In this document: positions 1 through 6,784 of the stretch, piece after piece | Layout: each line of letters begins with the position of its first letter | How positions within the stretch are numbered: the first letter of the stretch is position 1 | Assembly (NCBI GenBank): GCA_030627905.1 | Contig: DAOVRZ010000056.1 | Coordinates: 1 to 34,440, forward strand | Direction of reading: 5' to 3' | Length of the DNA: 34,440 bases | Source: JAGMES01 sp023128035 | GTDB lineage: Bacteria > Bacillota > Halanaerobiia > DY22613 | Program-made: the position numbers and the translations under genes | Notes under the pieces: generated by a model | What the model saw: only the letters and a program-made list of their open reading frames with translations | What the model was told of the DNA's origin: nothing | The model's database searches: none

Positions 1-223
1 TTTACTTAATCGATGCTTCAACAATCAGCTTGTGCTTATCTAAATATAGGTGGGCTGTATTTAGAAAAAGCAAAAGTGGTATTAAATTGCATCAACGAGT
101 AATCCTATGTGATGATGGAGTTATCCCAGATCAGGCAATTATAACTCCTGCTAAACCTGCTGATAAAACTCAAATGGATAATTTGATCGTGGTTATTTAG
201 ATTATGATAAACTTTACAATTAT
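1..223 (+). pseudogene. IS4-type DDE transposase fragment
   Basis: Reading from base 3, one frame gives a stretch with LIDASTISLCLSKYRWAVF, then KSGIKLHQ, CDDG and PDQAIITPAKPADKTQMDNL. These match the central catalytic region of IS4-family (DDE_Tnp_1) transposases. The frame stops at 198-200, but the family motif DRGYLDYDKLYNY continues from 185 to 223 in another frame, so a small deletion or frameshift lies near 180-185. Both ends of the protein are missing: the 5' part lies outside the window or is lost, and the C-terminal part is replaced by CstA-like sequence from about 220. It is a dead insertion-sequence remnant. Family assignment is from recalled motifs. Confidence 0.8.
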
Positions 224-494
224 CTGGAGATATTTCGCTTGGTCTAATCAGACTTTAGCAATGATGGAACTTTGGGCAGGTGCAGCATACCTGATCCAAC
301 ATGGTCGTTTTCACTGGATCGCAACAATCCCTGCTACATTTATGACCGCCGTTTCTGTAAGTTATATTATTGTAGCACCAGAAGGTTTTAGACAAAGTAT
401 AACATTGGGTACTACTTGTGGTATATTGGTTGCGTTAATAGCTTTAGTAAGCTTTATGGCGACTCAAAAGAAATTAGCTAACAGTAGAAAGTAA
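204..494 (+). pseudogene. CstA (carbon starvation/peptide transporter) C-terminal fragment
   Basis: The frame from about 219 encodes IIWRYFAWSNQTLAMMELWA, then a Trp-rich membrane stretch with PATFMTAV and further hydrophobic segments, ending in a Lys-rich tail. The WRYF-W-NQTLA motif and the spacing to PATFMT are typical of the C-terminal membrane region of CstA family transporters, which take up peptides or pyruvate and normally have 500 to 700 residues. Only about 90 residues remain. The ATG at 204 falls inside the abutting transposase remnant and has no convincing ribosome binding site, so this is a truncated gene and not a small protein. A good terminator follows directly. Confidence 0.75.
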
Positions 495-511
495 TTTATG
501 ATTAATCTTAA

Positions 512-540
512 AAACAGCTCATCGTGGGCTGTTTTTTTTA
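512..540 (+). terminator. Rho-independent terminator after the CstA fragment
   Basis: A short stem ACAGC/GCTGT with additional internal pairing is followed by a run of seven or more T. It ends transcription of the old cstA gene and insulates the cotJ operon. Confidence 0.75.
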
Positions 541-603
541 TGAACTTTTAAGGTATGAAAAGAATATCATGCAGTACAACACCTTATAAGGGAGTGAATA
601 TAA

Positions 604-780
604 ATGAAAGATTTTCATAAAAAGAAGCCAGCTAAGTCAATGGAGAATGAATTTGAATTGGCAAGAGCATATGTACGTGTTCAGAAATATGATAAACAAT
701 ATAGTCCAGAGGATGCATTGATGAAGGGAACTATTTTTCCCGAATTGTATCGACCATATCCCAAATGTAAAAAGTCTTAG
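604..780 (+). CDS. cotJA: Spore coat-associated protein CotJA
   Basis: This 58-residue protein has the CotJA signature: LARAYVRVQKYDKQYSPEDA, then GTIFPELYRPY close to the C-terminus. CotJA is a small protein of the inner spore coat, made in the mother cell and needed for assembly of CotJC. The ATG follows a good ribosome binding site (AAGGGAGTG). cotJB starts 18 bases after the stop with a strong AGGAGG, so the three cotJ genes form one operon in the usual order. The length is slightly short compared with the usual 70 to 80 residues, with a basic N-terminus. Assignment rests on both sequence motif and context. Confidence 0.88.
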   Translation: MKDFHKKKPAKSMENEFELARAYVRVQKYDKQYSPEDALMKGTIFPELYRPYPKCKKS

Positions 781-798
781 GGAAGGAGGAGATATTAG

Positions 799-1368
799 AT
801 GAATAGAGATTATGGAAGAATGCAAATGCCTTGGAGGAACGGCATGATGCCAATTGTTAATATACCTTTTAGAGGTATGATGCCTAGAATACAACCTCCG
901 TGTATGGTATATGCAATGCGAATACCGGATTTCAATGAAATGCCAGATATGGGAACGTCACCTCACACTATGGCTTATGAGGGGAATATAAATAATCATT
1001 CAGCATTTATGAAAGATGAATGTGGTGAGGATTATTATAAAAAAGATTGTGGGTGTACGCATAATTGTAAACATCATGATAACTATCTAGATCACTTAAA
1101 TAAAAAATATTCAAAAATATCAGACGAAGCAAAGTCTTTATTAAAAGAACTTATGGCTATCGAATTTGCTCTGTTAGATCTCAATTTATATCTTAATACA
1201 CATCCAATGGATCAAAAAGCATTAGATCAGTTCAATTACTATGTAGAAAAAGCTAGAGAGTTGGTAAAGAAAGTGGAAGAAGTTTATGGGCCAATAACAG
1301 CTGACAGAGGAGCTAATGATGAGTGGGAATGGCTTACTCAACCATGGCCGTGGAGAATAGATTTTTAA
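799..1368 (+). CDS. cotJB: Spore coat protein CotJB with long N-terminal extension
   Basis: Residues ~113-189 are a recognisable CotJB domain (LLKELMAIEFALLDLNLYL, then HPMDQKALDQFNYY and a Trp-rich end with WEWLTQPWPW). CotJB proteins are usually 80 to 100 residues; this one has 189. The first ~55 residues are rich in Met and Pro (eleven Met), and the next ~45 are rich in Cys and His (CGCTHNCKHHD). The start at 799 is set by a strong GGAAGGAGGAG ribosome binding site, and the cotJB domain is in the same frame, so the extension appears to be translated. It lies between cotJA and cotJC. The extension may be a second coat protein fused to CotJB; its role is unknown. Confidence 0.88.
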   Translation: MNRDYGRMQMPWRNGMMPIVNIPFRGMMPRIQPPCMVYAMRIPDFNEMPDMGTSPHTMAYEGNINNHSAFMKDECGEDYYKKDCGCTHNCKHHDNYLDHLNKKYSKISDEAKSLLKELMAIEFALLDLNLYLNTHPMDQKALDQFNYYVEKARELVKKVEEVYGPITADRGANDEWEWLTQPWPWRIDF

Positions 1369-1395
1369 TTATTTTTTTAGAAGGGAGAGTAGGAT

Positions 1396-1968
1396 ATGTG
1401 GATCTATGAGAAAAAATTGCAGTATCCAGTTTGTGTAGATGGCCCTGATTTACGTTTAGCAGCTTTGTTATATGAACAATATGGTGGTCCAGATGGCGAA
1501 CTTTCTGCAGGGGTAAGATATTTGAATCAAAGATATTACATGCCTATTAAAGAAGCAGAAGGAACTTTGACAGATATTGGAACAGAGGAATTTTCTCATT
1601 GGGAGATGATTGCAACCTTAATCTTTAAGCTCACACAGGGAGTTAGCATTGAGGAGATCAAAAATTCTCCTTTGGCAGGTCACTATGCAAGTCATGGTAG
1701 AGCGTTATTTCCACATGATGCAGTAGGAAATGCCTGGACAGCAGCATATATTCAGGCAAAAGGTGAAATAATAGCTGACTTACATGAGAATATGGCTGCT
1801 GAGCAAAAAGCTCGGGTAACTTATGAGCATTTGATAGATTTATCTGATGATCCAGGAGTTAAAGATACTCTAAAATTTTTGAGAGAAAGAGAAGTTGTGC
1901 ATTATCAGCGGTTTGGGGAAGTATTGCAGAAAGTATATGAGTATCAGGATAGTAAGCGGTTTTATTAG
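1396..1968 (+). CDS. cotJC: Spore coat protein CotJC, manganese catalase family
   Basis: The 190-residue product begins MWIYEKKLQYPV and carries the four-helix di-metal fold of manganese catalases, with ligand-type Glu and His residues in EEFSHWEM (helix around residue 64-71), AAEQKARVTYEHL and the C-terminal REREVVHYQRF. CotJC is a coat enzyme thought to protect spores from peroxide. The length agrees with the family (about 190). The ribosome binding site AGAAGGGAGAG lies before the ATG, and the gene follows cotJB by 27 bases with a terminator after it, so it closes the cotJ operon. Confidence 0.93.
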   Translation: MWIYEKKLQYPVCVDGPDLRLAALLYEQYGGPDGELSAGVRYLNQRYYMPIKEAEGTLTDIGTEEFSHWEMIATLIFKLTQGVSIEEIKNSPLAGHYASHGRALFPHDAVGNAWTAAYIQAKGEIIADLHENMAAEQKARVTYEHLIDLSDDPGVKDTLKFLREREVVHYQRFGEVLQKVYEYQDSKRFY

Positions 1969-1986
1969 TAGGTAAATAATGGAGTG

Positions 1987-2027
1987 AGAGTGGCTGGGAG
2001 ATTGAAATTCTGGTCACTCTTTTTTAT
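1987..2027 (+). terminator. Terminator of the cotJ operon
   Basis: Arms AGAGTG (1987-1992) and CACTCT (2015-2020) are followed by a T-rich run. The next ~210 bases up to 2241 show no gene. They include a phrase at 2050-2070 resembling stretches common around mobile elements, but nothing that can be called. Confidence 0.7.
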
Positions 2028-2241
2028 TTAGTTGAGGGAATGGTGTATTTGGGGACGCAGTTTTGACCGGAAAAAATTAGTGAATATCCGCATTTCTTTT
2101 ATAGTTAGCCAAATATTTAGCTTTTAAAGAAGGATAAAACAATAAAATGTTAAATATTATATAGTAATACTAAAAATAAAATTTACAAAATGAGGTAAAA
2201 TGAAATTTTATTTTACTAAAAACAAACAAGGAGGATTTGAG

Positions 2242-3083
2242 ATGTTAAAAAAACATATTACAATTTTTGTGGTGATGCTTTTGATTTGCTTTTTGAAGGT
2301 AGAAATATCTGAAGCTAAAGATATTGTAAAACCCACGGTGGCTACAGGAACCGTTCATACGATAGCTTTAAATCAGATGGAACAGTCTGGACTTGGGGAT
2401 ATAATGAATATGGTGAATTAGGGGATGGAACTAATATTGATAAGCTTTCTCCTATTCAAATAGGCACTGATGCTGATTGGAAATATGTCACTGTTGGTTC
2501 TTACCACACAGTTGCTCTCAAATTTGATGGTAGCTTATGGGCTTGGGGTAAAAATAATGTTAATCAATTAGGTGATGGTACTATAGTTAACAAGAATACT
2601 CCAACTAGAATAGGTACAGATACTGATTGGATCTCTATATCAACTGTAGGGGCACATACATTGGCAATAAAATCAGATGGAACTCTTTGGGGATGGGGGC
2701 ATCAGTATCGTGGAGAATTAGGAGATGGAACTACTACTCGCAGAGCAATGCCTGTACAAATAGGAACAGATTCAGATTGGAAGAGCGTTTCAGCAATCCT
2801 TAATCATACTGCAGCAATCAAAGAAGATGGTAGCTTATGGACATGGGTTTGGAATTTCTATGGACAGTTAGGCAATGGCACTACAATAGACAGCTATTCA
2901 CCTGTACGTGTAGGAACTGATAATGATTGGGTTGATGTTACTGGTGGAGAAGCTCATACTATTGCTGTAAAGGAAGATGGTAGTATGTGGGCTTGGGGCT
3001 TTAACAGTTTTGGACAATTGGGCGATGGTACAAAACAAAATCAAACTTTACCTGTTTGTGTAATGCCAGCTGACACTTTTTAG
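2242..3083 (+). pseudogene. Exported RCC1-repeat (regulator of chromosome condensation-like) protein, frameshifted
   Basis: An ATG at 2242 with the strong site AAGGAGG starts a signal peptide (MLKKHITIFVVMLLICFL...SEAKD). The frame enters an RCC1 repeat (ATGTVHTIALN) and then stops at 2421. From 2373 the other frame continues without a stop through further repeats of the type SDGTxWxWGxNxxGQLGDGT ... PxxIGTDxDW, ending at 3083. One missing A in the run at 2370-2372 (TTTAAATC for TTTAAAATC) restores a single ~280-residue exported protein of about five repeats forming a beta-propeller. The function of such bacterial RCC1 proteins is not known. It is either a recent pseudogene or a sequencing slip in a homopolymer. 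Confidence 0.82.
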
Positions 3084-3084
3084 T

Positions 3085-3112
3085 GAAAAGCCACCCCAAG
3101 GGGTGGCTTTTC
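3085..3112 (+). terminator. Terminator after the RCC1 gene
   Basis: The stem AAAAGCCACCCC/GGGGTGGCTTTT has a two-base loop. It belongs to a set of nearly identical CCACCC...GGGTGG terminators at 3319, 3535, 4471 and 5393. Confidence 0.9.
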
Positions 3113-3130
3113 TGAAAATTCTAAAAATTA

Positions 3131-3217
3131 TTAATTCCAATATGGGCAATCTTTACAGCTAACTTCTGGGTTTATACAATAGTCAAAAACGGGACAACGT
3201 CTCGGTGGATAAATCAT
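3131..3217 (-). CDS. Very small Cys-rich protein (28 aa)
   Basis: Reading the minus strand, an ATG at 3217 preceded by AGAGGAGGTG (spacing about 9) opens a 28-residue frame with four Cys: one in PRRCPVFDYC, then VSCKDCPYWN at the end. The CP-x3-C and C-x2-CP pattern looks like a tiny metal- or disulfide-binding peptide. No family is recognised. It resembles in style the other small Cys peptides at 3424, 4358 and 5286. The excellent ribosome binding site is the main support, as the frame is short enough to occur by chance. Confidence 0.55.
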   Translation of the reverse strand: MIYPPRRCPVFDYCINPEVSCKDCPYWN

Positions 3218-3271
3218 AATAAAAACACCTCCTCTTTATAAAATTATATTTATTGTATTTTATTGATTCTA

Positions 3272-3312
3272 CATGAATTGTTAAAATTCCTGCAACATAA
3301 CAAATCCTATCC
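3272..3312 (+). repeat. 41-bp direct repeat, copy 1 (promoter-like)
   Basis: The sequence is repeated at 5188-5228 with a single mismatch. It contains TGAATT and, 16 bases later, CATAACAAA. This is close to the forespore sigma-G/F promoter layout (TGAATA, then CATACTA), so it may be a sporulation promoter; this is inference. In this copy a terminator follows only 6 bases later, with no gene between them. Confidence 0.6.
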
Positions 3313-3318
3313 CGTACA

Positions 3319-3345
3319 GGCCACTCTTCGGGGTGGTCTTTTTTG
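3319..3345 (+). terminator. Terminator directly after the 41-bp repeat
   Basis: Arms GGCCAC and GTGGTC enclose a TTCG-containing loop and are followed by a T run. There is no gene between the promoter-like repeat and this hairpin; the second copy of the repeat has a small gene in that place. Confidence 0.7.
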
Positions 3346-3423
3346 TGAGAAAAGAATATTATAAAATACGTGCAGTATACATAAAAGTAAGAAAGTAGAA
3401 AATTTCAAAAAGGAGGTCTTTGA

Positions 3424-3525
3424 ATGATAATACCAATTCCTATGACTTGCCCTAAGTATGGCGGGCCACATTGTGGTTATTCGGGATGTATACCACCAGA
3501 TCAAGTTCCAGCGCATTGTCCATAA
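3424..3525 (+). CDS. Small Cys/Pro-rich protein (33 aa)
   Basis: An ATG preceded by the near-ideal site AAAAAGGAGGTC starts a 33-residue frame, MIIPIPMTCPKYGG followed by PHCGYSGC and ending in HCP. It contains four Cys and seven Pro. It ends 10 bases before a terminator. No family is recognised. Composition suggests a structural or metal-binding peptide; the spore-coat setting upstream makes a coat peptide possible, which is inference only. Confidence 0.6.
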   Translation: MIIPIPMTCPKYGGPHCGYSGCIPPDQVPAHCP

Positions 3526-3534
3526 TTGAATAGG

Positions 3535-3562
3535 AAAAGCCACCCTTTGGGGTGGTTTTTTT
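3535..3562 (+). terminator. Terminator after the 33-aa gene
   Basis: AAAAGCCACCC and GGGTGGTTTTTTT form a tight hairpin with a T run. The group II intron 5' end lies just downstream, at 3567. Confidence 0.88.
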
Positions 3563-3566
3563 ATAT

Positions 3567-4010
3567 GTGTGCCCGACAGGAATGACAGCTATACGGTGAA
3601 AGTTTGGAACGGGGGTTGGCAACACCAACAGTTAGCTGAACAGCAAAGGTGTCCATCGTGAGGTATAGACTGGGCGGGGCAGAGTGCAGGAGAGGTTTTA
3701 GGAGAGGTCATAGTATCAGATATAGACGTAAATATCTGAGAAGGACTGAACGTTCAACAAGAAACGGAGGTGTCAGACTCGATGGGTAAGCAAAGAAAAC
3801 AGAAAATCTCAAAAGAGAGGTTCCAACTGAAAAGAGCAGTGGAACTGCAAGGAACAGTTAAAGTGTCGAGCAGACTTGCGGCGCTGATTATACGGAGTTT
3901 CACGGGAAGAAGAGTATTAAGCTGATGGAGCAGATAGTATCAAATCGAAATGAAGATAATAATTATGGGGAAAACTATATAATAATATCGCAAATTGAGA
4001 TGAATGAATT
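3567..4010 (+). mobile_element. Group II intron, 5' fragment without intact reverse transcriptase
   Basis: GTGTGCCCGACAGG at 3567 matches the conserved 5' end of bacterial group II introns, and about 350 bases of structured, unusually GC-rich RNA-like sequence follow. An ATG at 3925 starts MEQIVSNRNEDNN, which looks like the first residues of an intron-encoded reverse transcriptase (the usual MEQIVSxxN start), but the frame stops near 4014 with no RT domain. No domain V was found downstream. The insertion point a few bases after a rho-independent terminator stem is the habit of class C introns. From 4014 to 4240 there is only broken coding sequence, including a hydrophobic stretch without start. 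Confidence 0.75.
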
Positions 4011-4357
4011 TTGAGCATCGGTAGGTGCTACAGATAGCTTTCTTGCTAGTGCATTTACAGCTTTAGGTTTAATACTTACCTTGCTTATCGTGCTTTTGAT
4101 AATATTTGTGATGAAAATAATGAAGGCTGGCAAGTTCGAGAAAAAGAGAATTAATGGATACAAGTTGATTTGAATTAATGACAAAAATAAAAGAAATTCG
4201 TTATCAAGCTGATGCATGGAAAGTTATAGAGGTAGAATAAAAGAAGTTAGCACTGATAACGTTAATGTTATTTTCCTTTTTTATTTTCTCTAAAAAAAGA
4301 AATACACATATTTATATAGAATAACAAATGTTAGAAATATAAAAAAGGGTGTTTTGA

Positions 4358-4465
4358 ATGGTAGAAGAAAGAACTTGTCCTCGTTGTGGTGGTATAGCAG
4401 TTCCAACTAACTTTCTTGGTACATCTTATGAGTTTTTGGATTGTGGTTATAACTTCTCGATTTAG
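4358..4465 (+). CDS. Small zinc-ribbon-like protein (35 aa)
   Basis: An ATG preceded by AAAAAAGGGTG starts a 35-residue frame. It begins MVEERTCPRCGGIAVP and has a third Cys near the end (FLDCGYNF). The CPxCGG knuckle is a half zinc ribbon; the second knuckle has only one Cys (DCGYN), so binding would need dimerisation or be lost. A terminator of the recurrent CCACCC type follows 5 bases after the stop. Function unknown. Confidence 0.6.
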   Translation: MVEERTCPRCGGIAVPTNFLGTSYEFLDCGYNFSI

Positions 4466-4470
4466 TAATT

Positions 4471-4495
4471 CCCACCCTTCGGGGTGGTTTTTTTT
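4471..4495 (+). terminator. Terminator after the 35-aa gene
   Basis: CCCACCC TTC GGGGTGG is followed by eight T. Strong hairpin of the recurrent type. Confidence 0.9.
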
Positions 4496-4550
4496 ATTAA
4501 ATTGGTTCTTATACGTTTCGTGTACCTTTCACGAGAAATTGCCTCTTTTT

Positions 4551-5000
4551 TTATTTCTGATTTTCTTTTTTTTCTAAAACCATTGTTTTCTCATTAGTTA
4601 GAACCCATTTCCCTTTTTGTAAAGAATAGATTTTTATTATGTATTCATCAGTTTTAGGAAAACTTAAAGAAGTAAATTTCATTTCGCCTTTTTTTATGTA
4701 TTTTTGTTTTGATTTGTTCACTAAATATTGATCTGATTTCCTAAAAAGTTTGGCTTTGTAATAACCAGTTTCACCAATGTTTTCAATTCCAATTACTGCA
4801 TAAGTTTTAATTTCAAACTTTTTAATTCTTTTTGCAAATGGTTCATTTGATACTTTAATTAATGGAGCTTTTTCGTAGTTTTCCTTTGTTAAAAAATTTT
4901 CTAGTATGTGAACATCTTTTATAATACAATTAGAATTACTAGATGGTGCTCCTACTAAAATTAATACAACTATAACACAAACAGCTATAAATTTCTCCAT
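4551..5000 (-). CDS. Exported small protein of unknown function
   Basis: The start is placed at 5000 (MEKFIAVCVI...) because GGAGG lies 7 to 8 bases upstream; an upstream TTG at 5015 would overlap that site. The 149-residue product has an N-terminal signal or anchor (residues 1-20) and then a polar Lys-rich domain with beta-strand character (YAVIGIENIGETGYYKAKLF, and a C-terminal EYIIKIYSLQKGKWVL). It looks like a single Ig-like or beta-sandwich domain facing outward. No family is recognised. A Cys near residue 24 is not in a proper lipobox. It stands alone on the minus strand. Confidence 0.72.
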   Translation of the reverse strand: MEKFIAVCVIVVLILVGAPSSNSNCIIKDVHILENFLTKENYEKAPLIKVSNEPFAKRIKKFEIKTYAVIGIENIGETGYYKAKLFRKSDQYLVNKSKQKYIKKGEMKFTSLSFPKTDEYIIKIYSLQKGKWVLTNEKTMVLEKKENQK

Positions 5001-5187
5001 TTGTTTTTCCTCCAATATTATTTAAAATTAGATCCTTTTTCAGAACCGTGCGCATGTCTCCTTACAAACAATTAAAAATTAACCTCCTCATATTATTTTA
5101 AAAACTAAAGTGTACCTTTTTTGTGAGAAATTAAAGTAACCAAGAGTATCGAAGTATTTTCTATTTTATATGTTAATTCATATTCTG

Positions 5188-5228
5188 CATGAATTGTTAA
5201 AATTTCTGCAACATAACAAATCCTATCC
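5188..5228 (+). repeat. 41-bp direct repeat, copy 2 (promoter-like)
   Basis: Same element as 3272-3312, one mismatch. TGAATT-N16-CATAACAAA resembles a sporulation (sigma-G/F type) promoter and lies 58 bases upstream of the 24-aa Cys peptide gene. Bases 5041-5063 nearby resemble, on the minus strand, the 3' arm of a group II intron domain V (GCGCACGGTTCTG), possibly another relic. Confidence 0.6.
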
Positions 5229-5285
5229 TGAGTAGTAGAGGTAAAAGCAGGATTTTATTTTGTTAAGGATAGAGGTTATCTGTGT

Positions 5286-5360
5286 TTGAAAAGGGATTGT
5301 TTTCTTTATAATGGAAGATATTGTCCAAAAACGTTTTGCCTTTTATATGGTTTATACTGA
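5286..5360 (+). CDS. Very small Cys-containing peptide (24 aa)
   Basis: A TTG start preceded by GATAGAGG opens the frame MKRDCFLYNGRYCPKTFC plus six residues. It has three Cys, including a CPKTFC motif that resembles CPVFDYC in the 28-aa minus-strand peptide at 3131. It lies between the promoter-like 41-bp repeat and a strong terminator, so it is transcribed as a small independent unit; whether it is translated is less sure because of the TTG start and short length. Confidence 0.42.
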   Translation: MKRDCFLYNGRYCPKTFCLLYGLY

Positions 5361-5392
5361 GAAAAGTTGGATTAAAAAGTTAGATTTGTACA

Positions 5393-5417
5393 GCCACCCC
5401 TTCGGGGTGGTCTTTTT
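5393..5417 (+). terminator. Terminator after the 24-aa peptide
   Basis: GCCACCCC TTC GGGGTGGTC followed by TTTTT; recurrent type. Confidence 0.9.
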
Positions 5418-5522
5418 AATTATTATAGCAAAACTTTTCCGAATAAAGCCAACTATATAAGGTAATAAATATCCATAGGAATACATAATTTATCCTACCA
5501 ATTGAGAAAATGAGGTTTTGAT

Positions 5523-6653
5523 ATGTTAACACGTCGAGAATTCATTAAACTCTGTCTAACAGGAATGGCTAGTATGAGTTTATCTAAATTGGTGATCCCT
5601 GAATTGGCAGAAGCATTATTTGAAAATGAACTTAAAAGGCCTTCAGTAATCTGGCTTGAGTGTACAACTTGTGCGGGAGATTACTTTTCTTTTTTAAATA
5701 CTCTTCATCCTGATTTGCAACAAGTTCTCTTTAAGACAATTGAACTTCATTATAGTAATACTATGATGGTGGCTGAGGGAGAATTAGCTTTTCAACACTT
5801 AGAAGAGATTAAAGAGAAGGAGAAGGGAGAATATATACTGATCAGAGGGAACCATCCCTACGGGCGCTGGTGGACGTTATGCTAAGAGTTAATGGCGATC
5901 CAATCGTGGTGCGAGGATTGGCAGATGGTGCAAAATATATCGTGGCTGCTGGAAGTTGCGCTTCCTTTGGTGGCCCTTTTGCTGCAAATCCTAATCCAAC
6001 TGGGTCAAAGCCTGTACATAAAGTGATTAAAGAACAGGTAATCAATGTACCTGGATGTCCTGTACATCCTGATTGGATTGTGGGAACTCTTTCACACCTT
6101 TTGCTTTATGGAGTACCTGATCTTGATGCCTATGGGCGACCAGTTTTATTTTTTGGGAGTACGATTCATGATCATTGTCCGAGAAGAACTGATTTTGAGA
6201 ATGCTAAATTTGCAAAAAAATCAGGAGATGCAGGATGTGCTTTTATGATTGGTTGTAAAGGCCCTGTGACGTATGCTGATTGTCCTACACGCAAATGGAT
6301 TGGTGGACCATGCAAATTGGTTTATAGAAGCTAATACGCCCTGTATAGGCTGTGTTTCTCCAGAATTCCCAGATAAAATGTCATCATTTTTTGAACATCT
6401 GCCTGATATAATAATGCCTGGTATAGCCGCTAATACGCGGACAATAGGTAATGCTTTAATCGGAGCTGCTTTGGTAGGAACAGGTGTTCATTTTACTGCA
6501 AATATGATTTCAGGTAGGTTCAAAAAACATATGTTAGATGGAATAGAATCCAGTGAAGTGAATCTGTCATTTAGAAAATGTTGGACAAAGATTAATCTAT
6601 TCTTTTTGGTTGTTTGCCTGGATTTTTCAGGCTACTACTGGGCTTATACTTAA
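5523..6653 (+). pseudogene. [NiFe] hydrogenase small subunit, multiply frameshifted
   Basis: The start encodes a Tat signal (MLTRREFIKLCLTGMA) and WLECTTCAGD, the proximal cluster motif. The frame shifts near 5843 (an extra A before GAGGGAACC, which then reads EGTIPTGAGGRYA), again near 5883, and again near 6300. Across the three frames the family motifs appear in order: AGSCASFGG, VPGCPVHPDW, DHCPRR, GCKGP, and TPCIGCVSPEFPD for the medial and distal clusters. The product would be a membrane-bound, exported [NiFe] uptake hydrogenase subunit of about 370 residues. No large subunit, maturation protease or intact cytochrome b is nearby. The sequence to 6784 is further degraded coding sequence. 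Clearly a dead gene. Confidence 0.88.
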
Positions 6654-6784
6654 AAATTCTGTAAAAAGTCTTTTAGTATCCATATTTATCTTTCGTTGAC
6701 TTCTGATCCTGCTAAACTTCAGGCAATCTTTTCTGGTTATATACGAGTTAAAGACGGGAAAAATGAATAGTAGGGGGTGAGTAA

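Noticed and set aside
3975..4217. Minus-strand 80-aa hydrophobic frame
   Set aside because: No ribosome binding site. It is opposite degraded plus-strand sequence following the intron fragment and its hydrophobicity reflects AT-rich composition.
5041..5063. Domain V of a group II intron on the minus strand
   Set aside because: Only one arm (GCGCACGGTTCTG) is present and the matching 5' arm was not found, so it is mentioned only as a possible relic.
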